DNA of 64,000 nucleotides from Rouxiella sp. WC2420 (GTDB lineage: Bacteria > Pseudomonadota > Gammaproteobacteria > Enterobacterales > Enterobacteriaceae): contig NZ_CP165628.1 of NCBI RefSeq assembly GCF_041200025.1, positions 310,001-374,000 on the forward strand, written 5' to 3'. Below the pieces are notes generated by a model. It was given only the letters and a program-made list of their open reading frames with translations, made no database searches and was not told the origin of the DNA. Position numbers and translations under genes: made by a program. Shown here one piece after another: positions 39,034 through 47,721 of the stretch; position 1 is the first letter of the stretch, and each line of letters begins with the position of its first letter.

Positions 39034-39933
39034 TTAACCGGCTTCCGACATCATCCCTTTTACCGTTTCCGCCAGCACGCTGCCAATCGCGCTGGTGCCT
39101 CGGTCGTGCCCAATCAGCATCAGGCGCTGGGTTTGCTGCGCCAGTTCTCTGACCGGAATATAGATAAGCCTGCCCGCGCGCTGGTCAAACTCGATGTCGA
39201 ACGGCGTCAGGAAAGTCAGCCCCTGATCGACCATTGCCGCGTGGCGCATCACTTCAATCGAGTTGGTTTCAATCACCGGCTGGACAGTGACCAGCGCCTT
39301 GGCAAACACGTCGTTCAAATATGGGCGAATCACCGTGCTTTTGTCGGCGATAATGATCGGATAGGCAATGCAGTCGCTGATGCGCAGGCTGGTTTTATCT
39401 GCCAGCGGATGCCCCGGAGCTACTACCGCGCCCAGTCGCCCGCTAACGCTAGAAATAATTCGCAGCGTTGGCGGCAAGTCGAAATCGAATCCCAGTCCCA
39501 AATCCGCCTCGCCTGATTCCACAGCGGCCATAATATCGTCGCCGTCAGTCAACTGACGCAAAATCAGTTTTACTCGTGGATTAGCCCGGCGAAATTCGCT
39601 GGCCATGCGCGGGATGAGATTCGCTGCCAGCCCGCTCATCATCGCGATCGTCACTTCACCGCGCCGCAGTCCCTTTAATTCTTCAATTTTAACCTGCGCC
39701 CATTCCAGCTCTTTAAAACTCTGGCGGACGTGATGGATCAAAACCTCTCCGGCGGCGGTGAGCACCATTTTTCTCGGCAGTCGCTGAAACAGCGGCGTGC
39801 CCAGTTCGTCCTCCAGCGCCAAAATCTGCCGGTTAATCGCCGAGGCAGAAATATGCAGCCGGGCCGCAGCCTTACGAATGGAGCCAGCACGGGCGACCTG
39901 ATCGAGATACATCAACAACCGGTGTTGCAGCAT
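39034..39933 (-). CDS. LysR-family regulator of the BMP-transporter operon
   Basis: 299 residues from ATG 39933, preceded by GGAGATCATTC. The N-terminal helix-turn-helix (about 12-60) reads SIRKAAARLHISASAINRQI, followed by LEDELGTPLFQRLPRKM. The effector domain from about 87 (RRGEVTIAMMSGLAANL) resembles the GbpR/TdcA-type group. It is divergent from the ABC transporter operon across 140 bp and convergent with the creatininase gene, so it is the probable regulator of the island. Confidence 0.9.
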   Translation of the reverse strand: MLQHRLLMYLDQVARAGSIRKAAARLHISASAINRQILALEDELGTPLFQRLPRKMVLTAAGEVLIHHVRQSFKELEWAQVKIEELKGLRRGEVTIAMMSGLAANLIPRMASEFRRANPRVKLILRQLTDGDDIMAAVESGEADLGLGFDFDLPPTLRIISSVSGRLGAVVAPGHPLADKTSLRISDCIAYPIIIADKSTVIRPYLNDVFAKALVTVQPVIETNSIEVMRHAAMVDQGLTFLTPFDIEFDQRAGRLIYIPVRELAQQTQRLMLIGHDRGTSAIGSVLAETVKGMMSEAG

Positions 39934-40073
39934 GAATGATCTCCGCAAAGACAAATGACGCTATTTTCAGCAAGCGTTGCTTAAAAAGCATCGCTGAGTA
40001 CGAAAAACTGTGCTTTTAAGGTAACGAAATTCTAGGCATAACTGAAGGCCTAATCTTGGGGGGAGTAAAGCTT

Positions 40074-41093
40074 ATGTCTGGTATTTCGCGCCGTAAATTT
40101 GCCACAGGTCTGGCAAGCATGATGTTGATTCCATTCGCTGCACCGCTGTTTTCCCGTCGTGCGTTTGCGGCTGGCGACGAAGTGAAAATTGCTCTGATTT
40201 TGCCTGGTTCCGTGGCTGACGGTGGCTGGAACCAGCTAGCCTATCAAGGTTTGCAAACGCTGAAATCTCAAGGCTTCAAAGTTGCCTTTAGCGAAAGCGT
40301 ACCGCAGGCGCAGATGGATCAGGTGACTCGTGGCTATGCCGATGACGGATACAACCTGATTATTGGCCACAGCTTTGAGTACGGTTCCGAGTTCGAACAG
40401 GTTGGGCCGCAGTATCCAGACACCTATTTCTTTGCCACGACTTTTAAGCCTTCCGAAAAAGCGCCGGATAACACCGAGTTTATGAATCTGGCCTATATGA
40501 ATGCGGCCTATGGCGCTGGTGCGCTGGCAGCAATAATTTCCGAAAAAGGCAAAGCGGTCGGCTATGTCGGCGGCGGTGATAATCCTAGCCAAAACGGCAT
40601 GATGCACGCTTTTATTGCCGGAGCCGAAAAAACGCGGCCGGGCATCACCGGTTTGGGCATCGTGACCGGCGACTATAACAATGCTGCGAAAGGTCGCGAG
40701 GCCGCCAGCACCATGATAGGCAACGGGGCCGATGTTATCTGGCACACCGCAGATGTTACCGGTCTGGGCGCGATTCAGGGCGCAGCAGCGGCAAAAGTCA
40801 AAGCTATCGGCTGCTACGCCGACCAGAAAAGCATTGCGCCAGAATTTATCGCCACCAGTTTCGAGACCAATCTGCCGTGGGTCATTGAGCAGGTTGCGCA
40901 CAGCGTACAGGATAAAAAATTCCTCGGTGGCCAAGAGTTTCACCCGCCGGTTTCTAAAGGCTGGTTACCGATTTACGGCGACACAGCCTACAACAGCAAG
41001 CTGATTACTGCCGATCAGTGGGCCAAATTTCAGGATATCTGGACCCAACTCTCGGAAGGCAAAATCGACGTACAGTCCCTGGTTAAAGCCTGA
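40074..41093 (+). CDS. BMP-family ABC transporter substrate-binding protein, Tat-exported
   Basis: Periplasmic binding protein of the basic membrane protein (PnrA-like) family, whose members bind nucleosides, purines and related rings. ATG 40074 follows GGGGGGAG. A twin-arginine signal, SRRKF at residues 5-9 with a hydrophobic stretch and AFA-AGD near 33, indicates Tat export. The domain starts VKIALILPGSVADGGWNQLAYQG, with the binding-pocket segments GHSFEYG, GYVGGG and WHTADVTG. 339 residues. First gene of the operon with the ATPase, two permeases, cupin and two hydrolases. Confidence 0.9.
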   Translation: MSGISRRKFATGLASMMLIPFAAPLFSRRAFAAGDEVKIALILPGSVADGGWNQLAYQGLQTLKSQGFKVAFSESVPQAQMDQVTRGYADDGYNLIIGHSFEYGSEFEQVGPQYPDTYFFATTFKPSEKAPDNTEFMNLAYMNAAYGAGALAAIISEKGKAVGYVGGGDNPSQNGMMHAFIAGAEKTRPGITGLGIVTGDYNNAAKGREAASTMIGNGADVIWHTADVTGLGAIQGAAAAKVKAIGCYADQKSIAPEFIATSFETNLPWVIEQVAHSVQDKKFLGGQEFHPPVSKGWLPIYGDTAYNSKLITADQWAKFQDIWTQLSEGKIDVQSLVKA

Positions 41094-41120
41094 GTTAATG
41101 CGAGATGAGGAATTGTGTCG

Positions 41121-42632
41121 ATGATTGAGCTGAAAGGCATCACCAAAAGATTCGGTAAAATCACCGCCAATCACCACGTCAACATGTCGATCGGCGAGGG
41201 TGAAATTGTCGCGTTATTGGGTGAAAACGGCGCGGGTAAAAGTACCCTGATGCAGATCCTTTACGGCATGTATCAGGCTGATGAAGGGGAAATTTGGGTC
41301 GGCGGGCAAAAAGTCAGTATTCGCGATCCGGGGGATGCCATTGCTCTGGGTATCGGCATGGTTCATCAGGAATTTATGCTGGTACAGCCGATGACAGTGG
41401 TTGAAAACGTGATCCTCGGCCTGAAAGAAAATCGCAGCGGCTATCTTGACTTGCACGCCGCCGCAAAACGTTTACAGCAGATTTCTGACCGCCACGGACT
41501 GGCGGTTGATCCTTGGGCGAGAGTCGAACACCTGCCCATTGGCGTGCAGCAACGGGTCGAAATCCTCAAGCTGCTTTATCGCAACGCCAAAGTCCTAATC
41601 CTCGATGAACCCACGGCGGTGCTGACGCCGCGCGAAAAAGACGGTCTGTTCGCCACGTTGACTTCTCTGAAGCAAGAAGGGCGTTCAATCGTTATTGTGA
41701 CCCATAAACTCTATGAAATCATGGCAGTGGCTGACAGCGTCTCGGTAATGCGCAGCGGCAGAATGGTCGAGAGCGTGGCGGTAGAAGACACCTCTGAAAC
41801 TGATTTGGCGCGTCGCATGGTGGGGCGCGACGTGTTGCTGCGAGTCGAAAAACCAGTACAGCAGCCCGGCGACGAGGTGTTGAATATTGACAACATCGCC
41901 ATGCGCGACGAAGCCGGAAACCAGAAAATCTGGCGCGTAGCGCTGAAGGTTCGCGCAGGAGAAATTTTAGGTATTGCGGGCGTCGACGGCAACGGTCAGT
42001 CCGAGCTGGCGGAGGCATTACTTAATCTGCGGCCAATCGAAGCGGGCAGAATTCTTTTGGGCGGTAAAGATATTTCCGGGCTGTCTCCGGCACAGCGACG
42101 CGCTGCGGGCATGGGCTTTATTCCTGCCGACCGGCGCGGGGTTGGGTCAGTGACCGGCATGTCAATCGCCGATAACGCGATTCTCGGCGCTCAGCATCAG
42201 CACACCGTTGCCCGTGGATGGTTCCTCAGTCCGAAAGCGATAGCCGACAAAGCCAGGGCGATCGTCAAACACTTCAACGTGATTGCCCACGACGTAGAGT
42301 TTGAAGCAGGAAAACTTTCCGGCGGTAATTTGCAGAAACTCATTCTTGGACGTGAAGTCATGCGCAAGCCGCGCGTATTGGTGGTGGAGCAGCCAACGCG
42401 CGGGCTGGACGTCGGTGCAGTCGAGGCGGTGTGGCAGGGGCTGCTCGAAGCACGTCAACAGGGTTGCGCCATTGTGATGATTTCTGCGGAGCTGGAAGAA
42501 ATAATGAATTTATCCGACAACATTGCGGTGATGTACGCGGGGCAAATCGCCGGGGTGTTGAGTGCGGCTGAAGCCACGCTGGAGCAAATCGGCGACCTGA
42601 TGGCCGGTGGCAAACTGGAGCGGGAGGCGTAA
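41121..42632 (+). CDS. ABC transporter ATPase, double nucleotide-binding domain (BMP/nucleoside type)
   Basis: Cytoplasmic ATPase with two fused nucleotide-binding domains, as in NupO/YufO-like carriers. ATG 41121 (GAGG ten bases ahead); an in-frame GTG at 41115 is nearly as good. 503 residues. Domain 1 has Walker A GENGAGKST (about 34-42), an LPIGVQQR signature and Walker B VLILDEPTAVLT. Domain 2 has the degenerate Walker A GVDGNGQSE, signature KLSGGNLQK and VVEQPTRGLD. The next gene starts at its stop codon, so translation is coupled. Confidence 0.94.
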   Translation: MIELKGITKRFGKITANHHVNMSIGEGEIVALLGENGAGKSTLMQILYGMYQADEGEIWVGGQKVSIRDPGDAIALGIGMVHQEFMLVQPMTVVENVILGLKENRSGYLDLHAAAKRLQQISDRHGLAVDPWARVEHLPIGVQQRVEILKLLYRNAKVLILDEPTAVLTPREKDGLFATLTSLKQEGRSIVIVTHKLYEIMAVADSVSVMRSGRMVESVAVEDTSETDLARRMVGRDVLLRVEKPVQQPGDEVLNIDNIAMRDEAGNQKIWRVALKVRAGEILGIAGVDGNGQSELAEALLNLRPIEAGRILLGGKDISGLSPAQRRAAGMGFIPADRRGVGSVTGMSIADNAILGAQHQHTVARGWFLSPKAIADKARAIVKHFNVIAHDVEFEAGKLSGGNLQKLILGREVMRKPRVLVVEQPTRGLDVGAVEAVWQGLLEARQQGCAIVMISAELEEIMNLSDNIAVMYAGQIAGVLSAAEATLEQIGDLMAGGKLEREA

Positions 42633-43753
42633 TGAAATCTTTGCTCGAGAAACGTGCTGTCCCGGCCGACTCTTCGCTGGCCTCTGGCGGCATCACCGTG
42701 TTAGCGCTGCTGCTGGCGTTTATCATTGCCGGTGTGCTGTTTATTCCCTTCGGCGCCAACCCTTTTACTGCCTTTATCGAGCTGTTCAGCGAGGCGTTTG
42801 GATCGCTACGCGGTTTTGGCCAGACACTGGTGCAGGCCATACCATTAATCCTGATTGCTCAGGCAACCATCGTTATCTGGCGATCGGGCATGGGCTATAT
42901 CGGTTTCGAAGGGTGCTTCACCATCGGTGCCGCTGCAGCTTCCTGGGTCGCGCTGGGCGGAACGCCGCAGGGAATGTGGATCATGTTGCCGCTCTGGGCT
43001 TTCTGGCCAATCGTGCTGGTAGTTGCTTTTATGGCCGGGGCGTTATGGGCCGGAATCGTCGGCATTATGCGCGTGCGCTTTGGCGGTAACGATGTGCTGA
43101 TTTCACTGATGGCCAACTATGTGGCGGCGTTTCTGGTGCAGTATCTGGTCTCCGGTCCAATGCGCGCAGTTGGCGATTTACCGCAAACGCCGCTGCTGCC
43201 GATGCAAAGCTGGCTGCCGTTTATCATGCACGGTTCGCGGGCGCACATGGGGTTGCTCATCGCTCTGATTTGCTCGCTGCTGGTCTGGGTGCTTATCCGT
43301 AAAACGCCAATCGGTTATGAAATGATTGTCAGCGGAATGAATGCCAAAGCGGCGCGCTATGGCGGAATCAATGTTATTCGTCGCCAGATGCTGGCCGTGT
43401 TTTTGGGCGGCGGTATGGCAGCGCTGGCCGGACTTTGCATGGTTCTCGGTGTGCAGCATCGGTTGATGGACGGTTTATCGGGCGGTGTGGGGTTTGTCGG
43501 CGTCATTGTTGCGCTGCTGGCGCGGCTCAATCCGCTGGTGGTGATCCCTACAGCTATTCTCTATGGCGGTTTACAGGTTGGCGGCAGTGCAATGCAGCGC
43601 GAAAGTGGTTTGCCGACCTCGGTGATCTTTATTCTTGAAAGCCTGGTGGTGCTGCTGATTTTAGCCGGCGATATCCTGCGCTATTACCGCCTGCGTTGGC
43701 CGGGGCGGGGGCGTCCATCCGTGGCTGAAGCTGCTTCGGAGACTCAATCATGA
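42632..43753 (+). CDS. ABC transporter permease 1 (BMP/nucleoside type)
   Basis: Inner-membrane permease of the branched-chain/ribose permease superfamily, the longer of the pair (NupP-like). 373 residues with about ten hydrophobic segments; GYIGFEGCFTIGAAAASW (about 87-104) and the cytoplasmic GYEMIVSGMNAKAARYGGI loop (about 230-248) fit the family. The ATG overlaps the ATPase stop by one base, and its stop overlaps the next gene by four bases. Confidence 0.93.
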   Translation: MKSLLEKRAVPADSSLASGGITVLALLLAFIIAGVLFIPFGANPFTAFIELFSEAFGSLRGFGQTLVQAIPLILIAQATIVIWRSGMGYIGFEGCFTIGAAAASWVALGGTPQGMWIMLPLWAFWPIVLVVAFMAGALWAGIVGIMRVRFGGNDVLISLMANYVAAFLVQYLVSGPMRAVGDLPQTPLLPMQSWLPFIMHGSRAHMGLLIALICSLLVWVLIRKTPIGYEMIVSGMNAKAARYGGINVIRRQMLAVFLGGGMAALAGLCMVLGVQHRLMDGLSGGVGFVGVIVALLARLNPLVVIPTAILYGGLQVGGSAMQRESGLPTSVIFILESLVVLLILAGDILRYYRLRWPGRGRPSVAEAASETQS

Positions 43754-44688
43754 ACCTGTGGTCACATCTTGATGCCGCATTTTTCATTACCTGGCTGGCG
43801 GCCGCGGTTCGTCTTGCCGGACCCGTGCTGCTGGCGTCGCTGGGCGAGATTTATGCCGAGCGTTCCGGCGTGCTCAATATTGGCCTTGAAGGCACGCTGC
43901 TGATGGGCGCGCTGTCGAGTTATCTGGTATCGATTTACTCCGGTTCAGCCGTGTTGGGCTTTTTTGCCGGTGGTGTGGGCGGACTGGTGGTCAGCCTGCT
44001 GCTGTCCTTCTTCTACTTGCGGGCATTGGCCAGCCAGGTCGTGGTCGGTATGGTGTTTAACATCCTCGCAGGCGGGCTGGCGACCTACATCTACAGCCTG
44101 GTGATTGGCGATAAAATGTCGCCGACGGTAGATATGTTTAACGCGTTGCCTGTGCCTTTGCTGCAAAAAATTCCCTATATCGGACCCATTTTCTTTAACC
44201 AGCCGTGGCCGCTGTACCTCACGCTCGGGCTGGTGGTACTTGCCCAATGGGTGCTGTTTCATACCCGTTTCGGACTTTCGCTGCGCGCTGTGGGCGAAAA
44301 CCCTAAAGCTGCGCACGCCGCCGGGCTTAACGTACAAAGGATCCGCACCTACGGGGTGATGCTTTCCTGTCTGGGCGGCGGTCTGGCAGGCGGATATCTG
44401 GTCACTGCGCAAATCGGGCTGTTTCGCGACAACATTGTCAGCGGGCAAGGATTTATCGCACTGGCGATCGTGATTTTTGGTCGCTGGAGTCCGCTAAAAG
44501 CGCTGTTTGCCGCCTTTATTTTTGGTGCTGCCGACGCATTACAGCTGTCGTTGCAGTTGTTTAATAACATCCTCCCGGCGCAGGTACTGCTTGCGCTGCC
44601 GTATCTGTTAACCATTCTGGCGATGTCTGGAGTGATAGGAAAAACGGTACAGCCGGGCGCTTTGACGCAGCCATACCGCAAGGATTAG
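43750..44688 (+). CDS. ABC transporter permease 2 (BMP/nucleoside type)
   Basis: Second permease, shorter (312 residues), NupQ-like. Hydrophobic helices fill most of the chain. ERSGVLNIGLEGTLLMGA (about 37-54) and the coupling loop GLSLRAVGENPKAAHAAGLN (about 176-195) are the typical paired motifs that contact the ATPase. The ATG lies inside the previous gene's end, indicating tight coupling. A short 39-bp gap leads to the cupin gene. Confidence 0.93.
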   Translation: MNLWSHLDAAFFITWLAAAVRLAGPVLLASLGEIYAERSGVLNIGLEGTLLMGALSSYLVSIYSGSAVLGFFAGGVGGLVVSLLLSFFYLRALASQVVVGMVFNILAGGLATYIYSLVIGDKMSPTVDMFNALPVPLLQKIPYIGPIFFNQPWPLYLTLGLVVLAQWVLFHTRFGLSLRAVGENPKAAHAAGLNVQRIRTYGVMLSCLGGGLAGGYLVTAQIGLFRDNIVSGQGFIALAIVIFGRWSPLKALFAAFIFGAADALQLSLQLFNNILPAQVLLALPYLLTILAMSGVIGKTVQPGALTQPYRKD

Positions 44689-44727
44689 CAGTGGACCTCC
44701 CACTGTCTGGAAATTTTGGAGATAGCT

Positions 44728-45171
44728 ATGACCACGATTTTTCGCGCTACCGACGCTCTGTCCGCTCCGGCTTTTCGTATCAGCCCAACGGACACCAACT
44801 ATTTCGCCATCCTGTTCGACAAAGAGCAGGACCAGATCGACCACATCTTTGTGATCGAGATTTTCAAGGTTGGCGGAGCGACGCCGCCGAATGAGCACGC
44901 TCACGCACACGAATTTTTCTACGTGCTGGAAGGTCAGGGCGTGGCTGTCTGTGGTGGCAAAGAGTTGCCGTTAAGCAAAGGCAAAGCTCTGCTCCTGAAT
45001 CCCGGCAACGAACACGTGATCCGCAATACCGGCAGCAGCAAACTGTATACCCTGACGGTGATGACGCCGAATGAAGGCTTTGCCGAGCTTATCCGCAGCG
45101 GAGAGCCGGTGGAGCTGGATGAAGAGGACTTGCGCGTTCTGAGTGGGGTGAATGGGAGTCCGGCGGTATGA
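44728..45171 (+). CDS. Single-domain cupin protein
   Basis: Small beta-barrel protein of 147 residues from ATG 44728 with TTGGAGA upstream. Metal-binding residues of cupin motif 1 are H57, H59, (H61) and E62 in NEHAHAHEFFYVLEG; motif 2 has H96 in NPGNEHVIRN. Such proteins are dioxygenases, isomerases or ligand sensors; no specific function can be assigned. Located between the permeases and the cysteine hydrolase, its stop overlaps the next start by four bases, so it likely works in the same pathway. Confidence 0.88.
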   Translation: MTTIFRATDALSAPAFRISPTDTNYFAILFDKEQDQIDHIFVIEIFKVGGATPPNEHAHAHEFFYVLEGQGVAVCGGKELPLSKGKALLLNPGNEHVIRNTGSSKLYTLTVMTPNEGFAELIRSGEPVELDEEDLRVLSGVNGSPAV

Positions 45172-45947
45172 GTCAACGATCCGAGAGTCTGATAGCACTC
45201 GGCTCCAGCCCGCGCAATGCCTGGCATGTATCGGCTCAAGAAGTCGATTTGGTGCGTGACTGTGTGCCACCGCAACTCGCCACGTTGCACGACGGTGAGC
45301 GGCGTATTCAGCTCGACTTGAATCGCACGGCATTGATTGTCATCGATATGCAAAATGACTTTTGCCATCCCGAAGGCTGGCTGGGCCATATTGGCGTTGA
45401 TGTCACTCCGGCCCGAGCGCCGATTGCGCCGTTGCAGCGGCTGTTGCCCGAAGCGCGTCAGGCCGAGATGCCAATAGTGTGGCTTAACTGGGGCAATCGG
45501 CCAGACCGGCTCAATCTGAGTCCAGCGGTGCTGCACGTTTATAAACCCAACGGTACAGGTGTAGGTTTGGGCGATCCGCTGCCGATATCTGGCGAACCGG
45601 TGCTGGAATCCGGTAGTTGGGCAGCAGCAGTGGTGGATGAGTTGGCCCCGTTGCCGGGCGATATTCGAGTCAATAAATACCGGATGTCGGGATTTCAGGA
45701 TACTGAGCTGGACAGCATTCTGCGCAATCTGAATGTCACAACGTTGCTGTTTGCCGGAGTCAATGCCGATCAGTGCGTGCTTTGCACCTTGCAGGACGCC
45801 AATTTTCACGGCTACGACTGTTTGCTGTTGCAAGACTGCTGCGCCACCACGTCGCCAAAGTATTGTATGGACGCCACGCTGTATAACGTTCGCCAATGCT
45901 TTGGCTTTGTTTCCGATTCAGAGCAATTGATTAGCCAACTGCTCTGA
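45168..45947 (+). CDS. Isochorismatase-family cysteine hydrolase
   Basis: Cysteine amidohydrolase of the family that includes biuret hydrolase, ureidoacrylate hydrolase (RutB), N-carbamoylsarcosine amidohydrolase and nicotinamidase. 259 residues, with an N-terminal extension of about 48 before the fold. The triad is visible: D60 in LIVIDMQNDF, K170 in VNKYRMSGF and C203 in VNADQCVLCT. Two more cysteines follow in LQDCCATTSP. The segment RMSGFQDTELDSILR resembles carbamoyl-cleaving members. By context, a late step releasing ammonia or carbamate from a ring-opened product. Confidence 0.9.
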   Translation: MSQRSESLIALGSSPRNAWHVSAQEVDLVRDCVPPQLATLHDGERRIQLDLNRTALIVIDMQNDFCHPEGWLGHIGVDVTPARAPIAPLQRLLPEARQAEMPIVWLNWGNRPDRLNLSPAVLHVYKPNGTGVGLGDPLPISGEPVLESGSWAAAVVDELAPLPGDIRVNKYRMSGFQDTELDSILRNLNVTTLLFAGVNADQCVLCTLQDANFHGYDCLLLQDCCATTSPKYCMDATLYNVRQCFGFVSDSEQLISQLL

Positions 45948-45972
45948 AATTGTTCGACAGAGGAAAGTATTG

Positions 45973-47364
45973 ATGGGATACATTTTGGCAGACGGCTGGG
46001 TGGTCACCATGAACCCTCGGCGCGAGGTGCTGGAAGAAGCCAGCATTTTAATCGAGGGAGACATGATTGCCGCTGTTGGCACGCGCCAGCAGCTGGTGGC
46101 CAGTAACCCGGAATGCGAAGTGATCGACTGTCACGAATCAATCATTATTCCCGGCATGGTCAACACCCATACTCATCTGTTCCAGACGCTGTTAAAAGGG
46201 CTGGGCGATGACATGGTGCTGAAAAAATGGTTTACCTGCATGACCGGGCCGAGCGCGGTTGAGTTGACTGAAGAAGATGTTTCGGCGGCGGCAATGCACG
46301 GCTGTGTGGAATCGCTGCGCTCCGGCGTGACTTCGCTGGTGGATTTTATGTATGCCCATCCGCGGCCGGGATTAACGGCCAAAGTGCTGGAAGCTTTTCA
46401 TGCCACCGGCATTCGCGGTCACGTGTGTCGCGGATTTCTTACCACCGGCGAGGAGCATGGCATTCCCTCCCGACTGATTGAAACGCCGGAACAGGCGTTG
46501 GATGACGCCAAGAGACTGATTTATCAGTACAACCGCCCGGACAGCCGGGTCAAAGTAGGGATTGCGCCGAGCATGATCTGGGCGCTGGACGAAAAAGTAT
46601 TACGCGGCACCCGCGAGCTGGCCAACGAAACCGGCGCGCTGATCACCATCCACGTTGCGGAAACCGATTTTGAGATTTCGCAATCGCAGCTGCGTTTTCA
46701 GAGCACCGATACCGAGTTCCTCAGCGAAATAGGCTTTCTTGGCTCTGACGTGCTCGCCGTTCACTGTGTGCAATGCAGCCGCCGTGATATCCGCGCGCTG
46801 AAACATTATGACGTTCGCGTGTCGCACAACCCGTGCAGCAATATGTATCTGGCCTCAGGTGTAGCGCCGATCCCTGAGATGCTGGCGGCGGGTATCACCG
46901 TGGGATTAGGGTCCGACGGGCCAGCCAGCAGCAATAATCACAGCCTGTTTCAGGCGATGAAAATGGCTGCTCTGGTGCAGAAAGGCGTGCATCGTGATCC
47001 GACGATTATGACTGCTGAAAAAGTGCTGGAGATGGCAACTATCGATGGCGCACGAGCTATTGGCCTCGACCATCTGATTGGTTCGATTGAGGTGGGGAAA
47101 AAGGCCGATATTGTGGTGGTTGGCACTGATCATCCGGCAATGACTCCGGTACATCATCCGGTTTCTTCATTGGTCTATTCGGCATTGGGTCATGAGGTGA
47201 CAGACGTGTTTGTCGATGGCGAACCGCTGTTGCGCGAAGGCAAGTTTACCCGAGTCAATGAGCGCGAAGTATTGCTGCGCTCAAAACTGGCGGCCAACAG
47301 CCTTGCCGAACGTGCAGGAAGCGATCGCTTTAAACGCCGGCCTTGGCGGGCCAGCACGTTTTAA
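45973..47364 (+). CDS. Metal-dependent deaminase-type amidohydrolase (AtzA/TrzN/8-oxoguanine deaminase-like)
   Basis: Amidohydrolase-superfamily enzyme of the group that deaminates or dechlorinates nitrogen heterocycles (guanine and 8-oxoguanine, SAH/MTA, s-triazines). ATG 45973, with AGAGGAA upstream, gives 463 residues. Metal and catalytic residues: H66 and H68 in NTHTHLFQ, H227 and E230 in IHVAETD, H264 in AVHCVQC, D315 in LGSDGPASSN. I cannot choose the substrate. Last gene of the operon; it ends 90 bp before yheU, which faces it. Confidence 0.92.
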   Translation: MGYILADGWVVTMNPRREVLEEASILIEGDMIAAVGTRQQLVASNPECEVIDCHESIIIPGMVNTHTHLFQTLLKGLGDDMVLKKWFTCMTGPSAVELTEEDVSAAAMHGCVESLRSGVTSLVDFMYAHPRPGLTAKVLEAFHATGIRGHVCRGFLTTGEEHGIPSRLIETPEQALDDAKRLIYQYNRPDSRVKVGIAPSMIWALDEKVLRGTRELANETGALITIHVAETDFEISQSQLRFQSTDTEFLSEIGFLGSDVLAVHCVQCSRRDIRALKHYDVRVSHNPCSNMYLASGVAPIPEMLAAGITVGLGSDGPASSNNHSLFQAMKMAALVQKGVHRDPTIMTAEKVLEMATIDGARAIGLDHLIGSIEVGKKADIVVVGTDHPAMTPVHHPVSSLVYSALGHEVTDVFVDGEPLLREGKFTRVNEREVLLRSKLAANSLAERAGSDRFKRRPWRASTF

Positions 47365-47454
47365 ATCCTCAGGGGTCCTGCGATTTCCCCTCACGCGAAC
47401 TGTCAGCAGCGGCGGAGTTGTTTGAGCCACCGCTCAATAAAACAGGGGATAAGC

Positions 47455-47703
47455 TTAGTAATCTGGCCTTTCAATTTCTTCTTCACCGGCGCGGAATTGG
47501 CCACGCGGCATGATGTTCAGCGTTTCGTGCAGTTCGGACCAGACCAATACCACGTCGCCACTTTTCAACTGGCGGCGCACGTCCTCAACTTTTTGCTCGA
47601 GCGTTCGTTCCTGCTCGCCGTAATCGGTGCCTTCACGCAGCACAAAACCTTCAATCACGCTGTCCAGCGTTTCTGGCGGTAACTCTTTCCAGGGAATAAT
47701 CAT
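47455..47703 (-). CDS. yheU: YheU family protein
   Basis: Small conserved protein of unknown function. 82 residues; the first 66 match E. coli YheU (72) closely, with [20 protein letters not shown] and [14 protein letters not shown]. The C-terminal extension [11 protein letters not shown] is longer than in E. coli. It follows yheT by 18 bp on the same strand, likely cotranscribed. In E. coli prkB is next; here the 9-kb island separates them. Confidence 0.94.
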   Translation of the reverse strand: MIIPWKELPPETLDSVIEGFVLREGTDYGEQERTLEQKVEDVRRQLKSGDVVLVWSELHETLNIMPRGQFRAGEEEIERPDY

Positions 47704-47721
47704 TGTGTTTCTTTTCTCAAT

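Noticed and set aside
38197-47364. Assignment of the island to creatinine or s-triazine (atrazine/cyanuric acid) breakdown
   Set aside because: Family membership fits several pathways; no creatinase, AtzD or AtzF-type gene is present, so a named pathway is not supported.
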